Assembly (NCBI GenBank): GCA_020466095.1
Contig: CM035808.1
Coordinates: forward strand, 51,038,004 to 51,102,003
Reading direction: 5' to 3'
Source: Chlorops oryzae
Lineage: Eukaryota; Arthropoda; Insecta; Diptera; Chloropidae
Length of the DNA: 64,000 nt
The notes beneath the pieces are model-generated. The model made no database searches. It had not been told where the DNA came from and saw nothing but the letters and a program-made list of their open reading frames with translations. The translations under genes were made by a program, and so were the position numbers. Positions 32,650 through 43,089 of the stretch are shown in pieces (position 1 is the first letter of the stretch; every line of letters begins with the position of its first letter).

Positions 32650-33160
32650 GAGTTGTGTAGTTCGCGAACGAACTAGTTCAATTGAACTATTCACTCAAAT
32701 GAACTAGAGATCTAGTTCGCAAGAATTTAGTTCAGTAGTTCTTTTAGTTCAGTAGTTCGTTTCGCCCAACTTGCTCATTTTACTCTTCTCGTTCTTTCTT
32801 CATGTACGTTGGGTTGAAGAGATTAGTTTTCTCTTTTATTCAAAATTTTGCGCTGCCATTTCGAGAACTCGTCCTATTTGAACAAAACTACCAAATTGTC
32901 TTCATTACTTTTTATTCAGAAAACGCACAATTCGAGTGAGATCAAAAACAGTTCGGTAGCTCGCAACAGTTCAATAGCTCTTCTAGTTCAATAGTTCTTC
33001 TAGTTCAATAGTTCATAATAGTTCGCGATCTAAAAGACCTAAATAGATCGAAGTAATTCGCGAACTATAAGAATGAACTATGTAGTTTGTAATAGTTCGC
33101 GAACTAAAAGAACTAAAAGAATGAACTAGTTCGCGACGAACGAACGAACTAAAAAGAGCG
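32650..33160. repeat. palindromic cluster rich in GAACTA/TAGTTC motifs
   Basis: Dozens of copies of AGTTCG, TAGTTC, GAACTA and GCGAAC occur in both orientations, with near-palindromes such as GTTCGCGAAC, densest at both ends. Sub-terminal clustering of a short motif in both orientations is typical of hAT-like MITEs, where the motif is the transposase binding site. Ends and duplications are not resolved. It sits between the two inverted copies of the CATATAG family. Confidence 0.55.
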
Positions 33161-33171
33161 GTCAGTCAAAC

Positions 33172-34423
33172 CATATAGAACTATAGGTCTAACTCTTCTT
33201 CTTCCTAATCCCTGAAATGTGTTAGAGCTACGCTGCTTCAACATAGGCATATAGCATGAGGAAAAGAGAAGCATGCTATGTCAGCGAAATCTTTAGCTCT
33301 GCTGTGGTGAAATGCATTGCCACTTTTATTTTTAATTTTGGGAGATTTTCGAGTTCATTACATATAAAATATCTACGAAAATCATAAAATGATATGAAAA
33401 GCTTGAAAAACATAAAACTAAAGGCTGCTCTCCAGTTCCCCAAGGAATGAAAAACTCCATATAAAAAAAAGCCAAAGAAATGCTTAAGAAATATTTCTTC
33501 AAGAAATTTTCTGCATGCAGTCCACAGTTCGGCAAAAAAGTAGTACATATTTTAATACGTTTTTTTGACATAAAATGTGCACGGTAGCCCAGGCTATCAG
33601 CAGAAATAATTGCAAATGAATTGTTTCTTGGAGAAATTTTGACAAGTGAGGTAGGTGAGTTGTGATTGTATAGAAATAGTGCATCCATCGGGTTTTTTCA
33701 AAAAAAAAACATGGAGAAAAACTCAAAAAAACCAAAAACGCTTAATAAATTTCTCAAACGAGAATTTCTGTGTTTCGTTTCTCTTTTTTGACACATGTGA
33801 CATATGACAGATTGCCTCTGTTGCACTAAAAAGTTCTGTAGTACTACCTTTTTTCCTCGGAGAAAAAATTGAAAATTTCTGCTGACATTCCTTACCGAAC
33901 TGGAGACCAGCCTTAATCAAGGAAACTCAATATCAAGAAGAAAAATAAATTGTTTTTTTAGTTCTACCCTGTCCACTTAACTTTTTGATCACATTGTTTC
34001 AGCGAAAATACTAAATTCTATGTACAATCAAATTCGTAGCCGTAGTCAAAAATGTTTGTCAATTTGTTACAAAATGAACACATTCGTGCACATTGAGCAA
34101 AAACATATCATAATACATTTAGTAAAGTTTCAATTATGAACTTTTCAAGCAATATAAAAAACAGAGCCGACGCCGTGTTTCTTTTATAATTTTCTTGCAA
34201 GTGGCATCATAGTGCCACTTTTTGTCTGCCCGTATTGTTGTTGATAGCTTTCTGGTGAATTTCTCGAAAGAGTTGAATTTCCTATTCCTGCTTAAGGTTT
34301 TTGTTGGTAGCTTTTTGGTGAATTTATCGAAAGAGTTGAGTTTCCTATCCCTGCCTAATGGGGAGTTTCTTATTAGCGGCAGAGGCCTTTCGACGTCGAC
34401 AGTTAGACCTATAGTACTATATG
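33172..34423 (-). mobile_element. 1252-bp non-autonomous element, CATATAG-type TIR family, copy B (inverted)
   Basis: The ends are CATATAGAACTATAGGTCTA and, reversed, CATATAGTACTATAGGTCTA. They are flanked by AGTCAAAC on both sides (33164-33171 and 34424-34431). It matches copy A in the opposite orientation at both ends and is about 500 bp longer in the middle (about 33380-33960). Independent target duplications show that A and B are two separate insertions, not arms of one foldback. Confidence 0.85.
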
Positions 34424-34464
34424 AGTCAAACGAACTAGAATTGCCAACTCTAACTAGCAATGTT

Positions 34465-34708
34465 GTGGCTCTGGGATAGCGTAGGGGATGCGTGCTATGC
34501 TCTTGATCCCAGGGTCCGAGGTTCGATTCCCGGCACAGGCGAAACGGAGTGTAATGTTCCAAGCCTAGCACTGGGTTTTCAAAAATCGCATGTTAGGGGC
34601 ACACTACATAAAAAGACAAACACACGCACAAACACAAGAAAAAACTAATTGTGGTATCACAATGGGCCGATAAACGGCCTAAGTGGCATCCACTTCAACC
34701 AACCAACC
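34465..34708 (+). mobile_element. tRNA-derived SINE with 13-bp target duplication
   Basis: The head has an A box (TAGCGTAGGGG) and a B box (GGTTCGATTCC) at tRNA-like spacing, followed by an unrelated body and a tail of CAACCAACCAACC repeats. The unit is flanked by AACTAGCAATGTT at 34452-34464 and 34709-34721, a duplication of the size made by LINE-driven insertion. It is about 244 bp long. No LINE partner was identified. Confidence 0.82.
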
Positions 34709-34734
34709 AACTAGCAATGTTCACGATGTTTTTG

Positions 34735-34870
34735 GAGCAAATCCGTGTTTATATTAAGGGAGACACTGCAGGGAAACACATGAGAGTGACACAGACGAAA
34801 GACATTCCATCTCCGTCTTTCTCATGTGTGTTCCTTCCAGTGTCTCGCGTTTTGTCTCCCTGTTTAAACG
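34735..34870. repeat. short imperfect inverted repeat
   Basis: GGGAGACACTG and AAACACATGAGA on the left are mirrored on the right by TCTCATGTGTGTT and CAGTGTCTC followed by TGTCTCCCTG. The imperfect stems suggest an old MITE. No coding frame is present. Confidence 0.45.
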
Positions 34871-34910
34871 AGGACGAATTTATCGATACTATCGATGTTT
34901 TTTATTTAAT

Positions 34911-35121
34911 GAGGCATTTTACACTAGTCAATTATTGACGTCAATTCTCATTTTTTGGGCGAGTAAAGAGCGGGAATTATTCGAAAATTTGAGCGTTTTT
35001 TAGTTGCACATGCTCTATGAACTATTTTTGTTATCTTTTGTATGTGGAAACACTGATGTAACCCTAAAAGCGAATAAAAATGAGAACTGACGGTCGATAA
35101 TTGACTAGTGTAAAAGGCATC
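34911..35121. mobile_element. TACACTAG-family MITE, copy 1
   Basis: The terminal repeats are GAGGCATTTTACACTAGTCA and, reversed, GATGCCTTTTACACTAGTCA. Total length is 211 bp and it is non-coding. Related ends occur at 35857-36080, and a related inner segment occurs inside the MITE at 52432-52823. A target duplication is not clear. Confidence 0.7.
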
Positions 35122-35856
35122 AATGTAGTTAATTTGGAACTTCGTTCTGGCTGCGTTCTGGTTCTAAAGGGCCCTCTCCAGCTCTGTAAGGAATCTCAGC
35201 AGGAATTTTCTAAATATTCCTTAAAGGGAAAAACGTAGCATAATTTAATTTTTTAATGCAATAGTGACTATCTATATATCTATATATTTTATGTCAAGAC
35301 GTTTCTTATAATCGAAAATTATTGATTTCATTTATCCATTTCTGAAAATTACACATTGAACCTTGTTAAATCCATTTAATTTTTTTCGAACTTGGCTTTG
35401 CTGTCAAAATTCCTTTCAGAAAGAACGGAAAATTCAGTATTTCTAACAGAAAAATCTGTGTTACCGTGTTTTATTTACAGCAAAAAAGGGAGCGAAAACA
35501 GAAACTACTCTTTGACGAACTGGAGACTGTTAACAGAAAATTTTTGACACAAAAATAGAAACATTTTCTATCATTCTTGGTTCATAGCTAATGGCATGCG
35601 ACTTTATCTTGCTTGCGATATCGCATGCCATCTATCGCTTGCGATGGGCTGTCACTTTATGTTGTTCAATTTTCTGCAAGAACGGATTTACCCAGAATTT
35701 CGGGTTTTTTTCTTTTTTGCTCTTGATTTAACAAATCTTGCATTCCTTTTAAACTTTTACGGCTTCTATGCAGCGAATTTTCTCGCTGAATGCCATCTTA
35801 AAATGCTCATCGCATACCGAAATTTTGAAATTGTAAAATAGGAAATAAATAATAAT
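35122..35856. other. intergenic AT-rich sequence
   Basis: No gene is supported. A palindrome-like GCGATATCGCATGCC stretch occurs near 35620, and the open frame across it is probably chance. Confidence 0.35.
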
Positions 35857-36080
35857 GAGGCCTTCTACACTAGGCAATTTCAGTTGTGCAACTCATATCG
35901 AATTCTCTTTTGGATGGCATTTTCACGTTTGAAAGTAAGAAAGAGATGCACAAAGCGTATTGCACAAAATTGCCTGTACGAGCAACTCGCGACAGCAATT
36001 TTCCCCTTACCTTCCCCGTACCGATCTTTCCAACAAACTCGCGAGTTGCGCAACTAAAATTGCCTAGTGTAGAAGGCCTC
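35857..36080. mobile_element. TACACTAG-family MITE, copy 2, next to the bys promoter
   Basis: The ends are GAGGCCTTCTACACTAGGCA and its exact reverse complement, with a second inner pair (AGTTGTGCAACTC / GAGTTGCGCAACT). It is 224 bp long and non-coding. Its right end is only 166 bp from the bys start codon, so it may lie in or beside the promoter. Confidence 0.75.
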
Positions 36081-36246
36081 ATTGTAGAGCACCACAAAAA
36101 CATCGATAGTCTAAAAAAAAAACATCGATATTACGAGAATTATAAAAACATCAATACTATCGATAGTGACATCGATGTTTCTCCAGCTCTAATATCAATC
36201 ACGCACGTGCGTTTGGCTATAGACATTCAATTAAGTAATTTCGATA
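36081..36246 (+). promoter_or_regulatory. bys: bys promoter/5' UTR with DRE-type motifs
   Basis: The 166 bp before the bystin ATG contain several ATCGAT cores (ACATCGATAGTC, ACATCGATATTA, ACTATCGATAGTG, ACATCGATGTT). One is a full TATCGATA, the binding site of DREF, common at promoters of growth and housekeeping genes in flies. A CACGCACGTGCG palindrome follows. No TATA box is evident. The transcription start was not located. Confidence 0.55.
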
Positions 36247-36378
36247 ATGGGTAAACAAAAATCAGACAAAGTGTTGGGTTCGAAGAAAATTCGGCCATCT
36301 TTGGGAAATCAGCTCACAGAAGGAAAGATATCAAAACAACGCACCGACAATAAGTTTCGAATTCGACCGGAGTCTTCG
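36247..36378 (+). CDS. bys: bystin, exon 1 (N-terminal 44 residues)
   Basis: The ATG opens a basic N-terminus (MGKQKSDK...) that ends in codon 44 and is followed by the donor GTAAGAAT at 36379, phase 0. It joins in frame to exon 2 at 59991, giving PESS followed by VVDSKTS. This matches the usual bystin order: a short Lys-rich start, then the conserved VDSK-x-S-x-KIL-x-A motif. Bystin is a nucleolar/cytoplasmic factor needed for 40S ribosomal subunit assembly. Assignment of this exon rests on position, phase and composition, since the N-terminus is poorly conserved. The adjacent DRE-rich segment supports a promoter here. Confidence 0.72.
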
Positions 36379-37830
36379 GTAAGAATCAAAAATATAGCTA
36401 TATGTATAGCTACTACTAAAGTATCCCAGCCGGACATTATCGCATGCATGAACAAATCATGACTGCGGAAGAAGTGAAGCACTTAAATGTAAAGAGTGCA
36501 ATTGGTGCTTTTTCGAATAATCTTCCAGTGAAAATAGTGGGACTCATGCAGCTTCGCAAATGGTGGGAAATGAGTACCACTAATAGTGAAGCATTCATTT
36601 TTAAAGAGGCCAATTGGTACTTTTTCGAACGATCTAGTGAAAATATCACAGAAGCAAGAGCGCGTTGCAACATACCCTTCAAATAAAATTTTCATTTGAA
36701 AGAGGGTTGTGTACTTCCATTTTCAATGCAGATCCTATGAAATTGTCATGACAAGATGTTTTTCAATCTGTGTGCTACAATTCTCAAAAGTTTTATAATT
36801 TTTTTGTACTTAAGATGTTGTAAGAATTTAAGTCTTCCCAAAGGTCATAAATGTCTCACAATCACGAAGTGACGAAATATGGCCATATCCGCCAAATTCT
36901 TTAAAATATTCTTTTTCTTCTCCACTCAGATCTCCGCGGCGTATACTATTTTTTCAAATGTAATTCTCATTCCCGTTGGCACCATAGTATTTGTTCAGAA
37001 TAATATTTTCCTTCATGTTAGCAGCATATACTCTATTTTCAAATAAAATAATCATGCTCGTTTGACTCATTTCAGCCAGCCAGCCTGTACTTTTTGCCCA
37101 AATGAAGTTTTCATGCAATTTAAGGTCATACACTCCTTTACCTAATGAATAACACATGAATTTTGAAGTACTGAAAATAGCGACCATCTCCTAACAAAAT
37201 TCATTAGAAGTAAGGGTTAGTAATGCGAGTAGTCGCAGTATGAATTTTTACCACTTCGGAAGCACTGCAGAAGTAGTGAAATTTCCGGCTGGAATAGGCC
37301 CACTTAATATACAGTGCCAAGCAAAGGTGGATGCATGTTGGGCTTTTCAACTGTTTGCTTCCTATATTTCCGGCATTAACGGAGATATCGTTGTGAAGTT
37401 TTTTGGTATATATTCTTCGATTATTTGGGGATATAAATAGGTAAACGAAAATACCGTAAAGGTTGTAAGCAAAGAGAGAACACAAAACATGCTCTGAAAC
37501 CCACATGTATCCACTTTTGCTCGTTCTATCTACCAAAATTCATAATTTTTCTCACTCACTACTTATTTAATCTAAATTGTTAGTTAATTTTGAAAAACGA
37601 TAAATGCAAATTGAGTTACGTTATACTTAAACGCACCCTTAGTAGTACTAAATTCTACAGCCGCAAAACGGTTATCCTTTTTCAAAACAATCTGCTAGGT
37701 TCCAAAACTGTCGAAGGATCAAAAACCAAACTATATTTTTAAACTTTTTTATTTTTAAAGACTTCCTTTCATTCTTTGTGCAAAATTGGGCATAATTCTA
37801 GTATCTGGCTGTTTCTGGGATTTGGCTGGA
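36379..37830. other. intronic sequence without recognised element
   Basis: Several frames of 60-110 codons exist here on both strands, but none has a recognisable domain or splice support. Short phrases recur (for example AATAGTG...CTTTTTCGAA near 36510 and 36590), suggesting decayed repeats. Confidence 0.35.
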
Positions 37831-37839
37831 AATTGGCAG

Positions 37840-38030
37840 ATATACGTAAAATGACCTTCTGATTCGAAATCCATTTTTGGGGGTCGCCTCTAGTTTAGGA
37901 GATATCGACCTTTAAAGTTTGTATGAAAATGCAATGTAGACATTGTGAAAACAGACTGGCAGCTGGTTATGGTGCTGCCAGACGTCATGATTTGAAAAAA
38001 TCCACCAATTGGTAGATTTAATATGTGAAA
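37840..38030. repeat. GGGGGTCGCCTCTAG-family dispersed repeat
   Basis: The segment ATTTTTGGGGGTCGCCTCTA followed by GTTTAGGAGATAT and GTTTGTATG recurs near 49730, and inverted near 49460 and 50330. The family is non-coding and its ends are not resolved. Confidence 0.6.
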
Positions 38031-38667
38031 GTTCATAATCTTATATATTAATATGCGAGCACAAAAATTTTAATGCTTATAACTTTAGTTATATACTATA
38101 TTTTGAGCTGAAATTTTTACAGATTGTAGATATTATCAAAATCTATTGCGGGGAGTATAAATGGGCTATATCTGACTTCTATATCTACTTTTATCGGCGA
38201 TAGAGTTTTTCGATAAACACATTTTTGCTTTTTCCGTGCTCTTAATTTTCATGTGCGAATTTCAGCGTTGTTTTCCTCAGAAGCAAAATACGCTAAAACT
38301 TAGTGATTCCTGATTTCTAATTTAAAAAAACGCTAAATCAACAAAAATGTTTTTTTAAATAGAACATAACTGAGTTTGTTTGTAATGCACTGTTTGTTTA
38401 AAATAAAAATTTGAAAACGTATCTTGAACATTTATTTATTAGAAATCACTAAATTTATAATATTACCAGTTTAAAAAAAATGGTTTTATTGAGAAAAACA
38501 AAAGCTCTAAAGTGTGCGCGCAAACAATATTGGTTGAAAATAACAACAACTTAAGTATGAACATTTGTTATGAACGCAACGAAACATAGCTAAGCGGTAA
38601 ATGCGCTAGATCTAAAAGTTGCGCTTAGTTGGCTTCACTGGCTATGTATTTGCTTTTATACGCTCTC

Positions 38668-39081
38668 AGGGTGAAAACACACCAAAGCCAACAAAACGTT
38701 GATTCATGTCGAATTCGACAAAAGTATACTGCTTCTTATCTAGCAACACACACCGAGTACGACACAACATTTTGTTGGTCAACGCATTTGTTCGAACGCC
38801 GTTGATACATGGCACTCCATACAGCCAACCCACACCGAAATCGACAAAACGTTGCGCATGCTCGGCGACGTCGATAATCTCATGTAAGCTTACGGCGCAA
38901 CGCACACTGAAAACGACACGAGCAAAACAGAAGCTTCGACAAAAAAGCATGCAGAAAGCTGTTGGCTTGGATTTTGTTTGAGTTCGACACATTTGTTAGC
39001 GTTGGTGTGGGTTATCGCGAAAAGCGTTTTTTGGCTGTACGTCAAAAAAACGTTTTGTTGGCTTTGGTGTGTTTTCACCCT
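38668..39081. mobile_element. 414-bp MITE with long terminal inverted repeats
   Basis: The ends read AGGGTGAAAACACACCAAAG, continuing with CCAACAAAACG, and the reverse complement closes the element at 39081. The interior is GC-richer and holds scattered CGACA/TGTCG motifs. No transposase. The AGGGTG start fits a hAT-like family, but flanking duplications are not apparent. Confidence 0.75.
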
Positions 39082-40640
39082 CAAGGTATGTACGGCGTAC
39101 ATTGTACGCATTTAAGTATGTGTATAATATAGACATACCCTGCAGGGAATCGAACCGATTTTAAAGTATTTTAAAGTTAGCTCTTTAATAAGCTCAACTG
39201 GTGGATTAATCGACTTATTTCCTTGGCTTCAACTCACTATTTTAACGTGGCGATGTCCTAGGCAGTAGTCAATTGTCCGTTCCTGCATGACTTTGTAACT
39301 AAATAATATCTGGCTACTTTTAAGTTGACTTAAAGTCAGAAAACGAAAACACTGATTTAAATAAAATTAAATTTAAAAAATTAAATAAAATTAAATTAAA
39401 ATTTTCAATAAAAAATTACTTTCATTACAATTCCCTTGTTCGGTTTTATCATTTCTGTTTTCAGCAGAAGAAGAATAATTTATTTATGAATGTGAAAATG
39501 TTTTTCAAGCGATGCATCAGAAAGAAATCCATAGGCGACTATTACGGCTGACTTACGTTTCGAACTGCCGTTTGGGGTCTCAACAGAGCAATTTTTCCGG
39601 ATTGGTTGACTATCGATTTCAATCTCGGCTAGCGTTTTAAACTAAGTATGAGTGCAATTCATACCCTTGAATTATAGCATCAAAAATATATTATTTTCGT
39701 ATCCAGTTTGGTTGATGTCTGCATGACTTTTCAATCGATTTCTAGTCAGTTGTGATGTAGTTGGCATAAAGTTAAATTTTAGAAATTTCCTATATTGCGC
39801 TTGTTTGATGTCTAGATGACCGATTTCTAGGCAGTTGCGAAAAAGTTCGCTTTTCATTAACTTATTTACTAATCGGTTGATAAAAGTCCTCCAGGGTACT
39901 TAAATGCATACATACATTGAGAGCGTATGAAAGCAAACAACTTTTTGCTACTTCAGAGAAGAGCAGAATGAACGCAAGTAAAACTAACTTCAGTCTTAGT
40001 TTGCTGTTGGCTGTAGAACTGCGAAGAATGTCACGACCGCAACGTTACCGTGTGAGGCCAGGAAGTAGGGCTGTTCGTGATCGTATGAGAAATACACGAC
40101 TACGCGAAAACACTCTGCGTGCAAACGCTAACGAAAATGAAATAGGTGTTGGAGAGGAAAAAAAACAAATAAAATATAAAATAAAATTATGAAAAACTAA
40201 AAAACAAATCAAAAACTGTCTTTCGAACTTCATGTTCCTATGTATCTTGCTTAAAGTTATGTAAATTTTTATCTTTTTTGTTTAGGTGGTATTTGTGTTC
40301 TAGGATTCGACCGAATGTGTCGGTCGACTGGGTTTACTAGTATGGAAATTATTATGGGAATTATTTCAAATGTTCAATTTGTTTTTAGGAAATAATTCTG
40401 AAATATTCGATTTTTTTTAAATATACTTAATGTTCAAACATTAAAAAATAACATTTTTTTAAAACAAAAAAAAAAACAACAAAATATAATATCGCGCGAT
40501 TTTTGAGAAATATTTTTCGTCTGCGGCGCTTTTTTCAAAAACAACAAAAAACGAAAAATATTTATCCAAAATCGCGCGCTTTTTGAGAAATATTTTTTGC
40601 TTTCGGCGTTTTTTCGTGCACCGTATCAACATATTTTTCT
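39082..40640. other. intronic AT-rich sequence with a local direct repeat
   Basis: No gene is supported. Near 40490 and 40570 a segment with ATCGCGCG, TTTTTGAGAAATATTTTT and a CGGCG core is repeated. It lies just beyond the histone-type 3' end signals on the minus strand. Confidence 0.4.
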
Positions 40641-40649
40641 AAAACCAAT

Positions 40650-40713
40650 CATCTCTTTTTTAAAATTTGGTAGTTCTGAAAAGAACCGTTTTTTTTTGGC
40701 CCTGAAAAGGGCC
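40650..40713 (-). terminator. two tandem histone-mRNA-type 3' stem-loops with downstream element
   Basis: On the minus strand, 40713-40698 reads GGCCCTTTTCAGGGCC and 40687-40672 reads GGTTCTTTTCAGAACT. Each has a 6-bp stem around the loop TTTC, the canonical metazoan histone stem-loop. The second is followed immediately by ACCA (the usual cleavage context) and, six bases later, by AAAAAAGAGATG, a purine-rich stretch like the U7-pairing downstream element. The signal lies in the end of the Merlin transposase frame. No histone frame is recognisable beside it. Confidence 0.75.
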
Positions 40714-41286
40714 GTTTAGTCTTCCGCCTCCTCCTCTCAGATGCTAGCTTGAAGAATTCAAGCAACGAATTCGCTCTCCTCATTTTGCAGTCGCGCCAAA
40801 ACATATACTTTGCCAAGTATCCGCGAAAGAATTCCTTCTTCCTGGAATATTTCGGCAAAAACGCTTTTGCGTGTCTCCACATCGACTCCACCGTGTTTGT
40901 ATGAGCTCCAGTCTCCGGGTCTTTGAAGTTTTCGCTATGGTTCACTGTTAAGTGAATATACCCTTCTGCTTCCAAGCAATCATATACTTTCCAGCAGTCG
41001 GATATAATCGTTGTTCCCGGTTCAATCCACGGTTTTATGATCGGGATGAGCGTATGGATGTCCCGCTTCTCCACGGGTACGAAGAAGCTAGCGCCACTTT
41101 CCCTCTCAATGCCTCCAAAGACCCATTGACCTTCGACTCGGTGACCTTTGTGGTGTTTCCGACGTCCAAATTTGGACTAATCAATTTCCGCTGGTTTCCC
41201 GATACCACCTAAACATATTGAAAATTAAACCCGAAACTATACATATATTCTTAAAAGCTTACCGAGTTTACCATGGTTGTCATATA

Positions 41287-42557
41287 TTAGGTGTAGTAAA
41301 AAGAAATCCATTATTTTTGCATTAAATTGAGGGCTTTATTTAAGATAGTTAGAATGACCCGATTAGATCAAATATGCGCCGTTTTGTTCGATAACTTGTT
41401 GCCATTTTAAAGGTAATTTCATTATGCCTCTCTCATAGAAGCCCGTTCCTATTAGCAAAAAATTGAGACAGTCGAATTTCAGAAGCCTCTCTTAGCGAAT
41501 GTTTCACCAGCAAAATTGTTCGCCATGGACAGGAACAGATGGTAATCACTTGGTGCCAGGTCCGACTATAAGGTGGATGCAGAAGAACCTCCAACCAAAC
41601 TCCCGGAGCTTCTGCGAGTCACTATCGATGTGTGTGGCCTGGCGTTGTCCTGATGGAACACAATTCCTCACCTATTGGCCAAAGCTGGCCGCTTATGGGC
41701 GATTGCTTCCTTCAGACGGTCCAATTGTTGACAGTAGAGTTCCGAGTTAAGAGTTTTGCCGTATGGGAGCAGCTCATAGTAGATAATTCCCTGCCAATCC
41801 CAACAAACACACAGCAAAACTTCCTGCCGTCAATCCTGGCTTGGCCACCGTTTCCGCCGGTTCACCGTGTTTCGACCACGACCGTTTCGCTTGACGTTGT
41901 CGTAAGTGACCCACTTTTCATCACCAGTCACCAACCGCTTCAGAAATGGGTCGATTTTGTTGCGGTTCAGCAGCGATTCGCGATGGAATTCGGTCTATGA
42001 GGTTTTTTTGCGTTAACTCGTGTGGCACCCATACATCGAGCTTCTTTGTGTATCCAGCCTTATTCAAATGGTTCCAATCGTTTTTGTGCAATCTTTAGCT
42101 CTTTTGCAATCGAAACAGTGCTAACATGACGGTCGGACTCGATAATTTCCATGATTTTATCGACATTTTCGACAATTGGCCTTCCAGTGCGTGGTGCATC
42201 CTTGACATCGAAGTTACCGGAACGGAATCGACGAAACCAAAATTGCGCATGATTGCTGTTACAGTATCAGGTCCATAAACGCTATTCACATTTTCAGCCG
42301 CCTGGCTTGCGTTTTCACCTTATCGGAGAAAAACTGTAAAATGTAGCGAATTTTCTCTTTGCTGATGTCCATCTTTGACAAGCTCTCAAACAAAACTGAA
42401 TCAATCAATCAAAAAAGTGTCAAAAAAGTTTTTTTAGTAGGAACTGTCATCTTTCTAATGCCCCTTAGCGGAACACGATCGGACTTATACAACGCGAGAT
42501 GCAGATAAATAACGCCATCTATTGGAAAAATAATGGATTTCTTTTTACTACACCTAA
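41287..42557 (-). mobile_element. mariner element, 1271 bp, inserted in the Merlin gene
   Basis: The ends are TTAGGTGTAGTAAAAAGAAA and its reverse complement, flanked by TA. The size is that of a complete mariner. On the minus strand it encodes a transposase with the two helix-turn-helix regions (FWFRRFRSGNFDV type), the linker WVPHEL and part of the catalytic TGDEKWVTYDN region, all in different frames. Small deletions, for example a base lost just after DRI, break the frame. Phrasing of the protein resembles the mellifera subfamily as I remember it. The same family occurs as a deleted copy at 51401-52000. Confidence 0.88.
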
Positions 42558-43089
42558 TATTTTGTGTATGACAACCTCACGATGGAAGCTGTTCCAGTCG
42601 ATCGCTGTTCCATGCGCTATTCCGATGGTATTCTAAATGTTTTCAAGTGGGAGGTTCTCCACCCACTGAAAAGAAAAAGCTACAATCTAGCCCAGAGAAA
42701 GATTCGAGCTATCGAAACACGTATTCCGACGAATTGATCTCTTTTCGGTAAACTGCATATTCTTTTTCTTCCCGTTAGCGTGTTTTCGGTTGCATCTCCA
42801 AACATATCCGTCGGCAGCATCGTGGCGGGGCGAAAGCACCATCTCTCCATCTTTGCTGCTTCGAACTTCTCCATTTTGTGCAATCAGGTTCCACTCTTGG
42901 AGCTTTTAAATAGCTTCAAATGGCGCTGGACCCAATAAATTGCCTTCAAAAAGGGTGAAAATATCCAGAAGCGATTTCATTTCGAAGCTTTTATTCCACG
43001 AATAACGGAATTCCCGGTAATTCGTTTTCAAGTGCTACCATAATTTTTTAAAAAACCTCCATAATCTAACCTCTTGCCTGAAGTCTACC

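Larger units (their letters stand above)
40649..43035 (-). pseudogene. Merlin-type transposase gene, split by a mariner and carrying a nonsense codon
   Basis: On the minus strand the frame starts near 43030 (SFEMKSLLDIFTLFEGN...), has a zinc-ribbon-like N-terminal region with DGYVWRCNRK near 42800, and is then interrupted by the mariner at 41287-42557. It resumes at 41286 with the ISXO2/IS1016-like catalytic domain: EID, then a TAG where the family has Glu or similar, then SKFGRRKHHKGHRVEGQWVF, GGIERESGASFFVPV, and the second Asp in TTIISDCWKVYD. The last acidic-region motif is HTNTVESMWRHAK. This domain defines the Merlin superfamily. Frameshifts and extra stops occur in the N-terminal half. 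The last codons run through two histone-type stem-loops at 40672-40713 before a TGA. Terminal inverted repeats were not found. Confidence 0.78.

Noticed and set aside
31812..34423. One giant 2.6-kb foldback element
   Set aside because: Each half has its own terminal repeats and its own 8-bp target duplication, so these are two separate insertions in inverse orientation.
36444..36686. 80-codon frame just after bys exon 1, considered as a coding exon
   Set aside because: No similarity to the bystin sequence expected between exon 1 and VVDSK, and exon 1 joins exon 2 in phase without it.
39917..40192. 91-codon Arg-rich plus-strand frame
   Set aside because: Low-complexity composition, no domain, no splice or promoter support.
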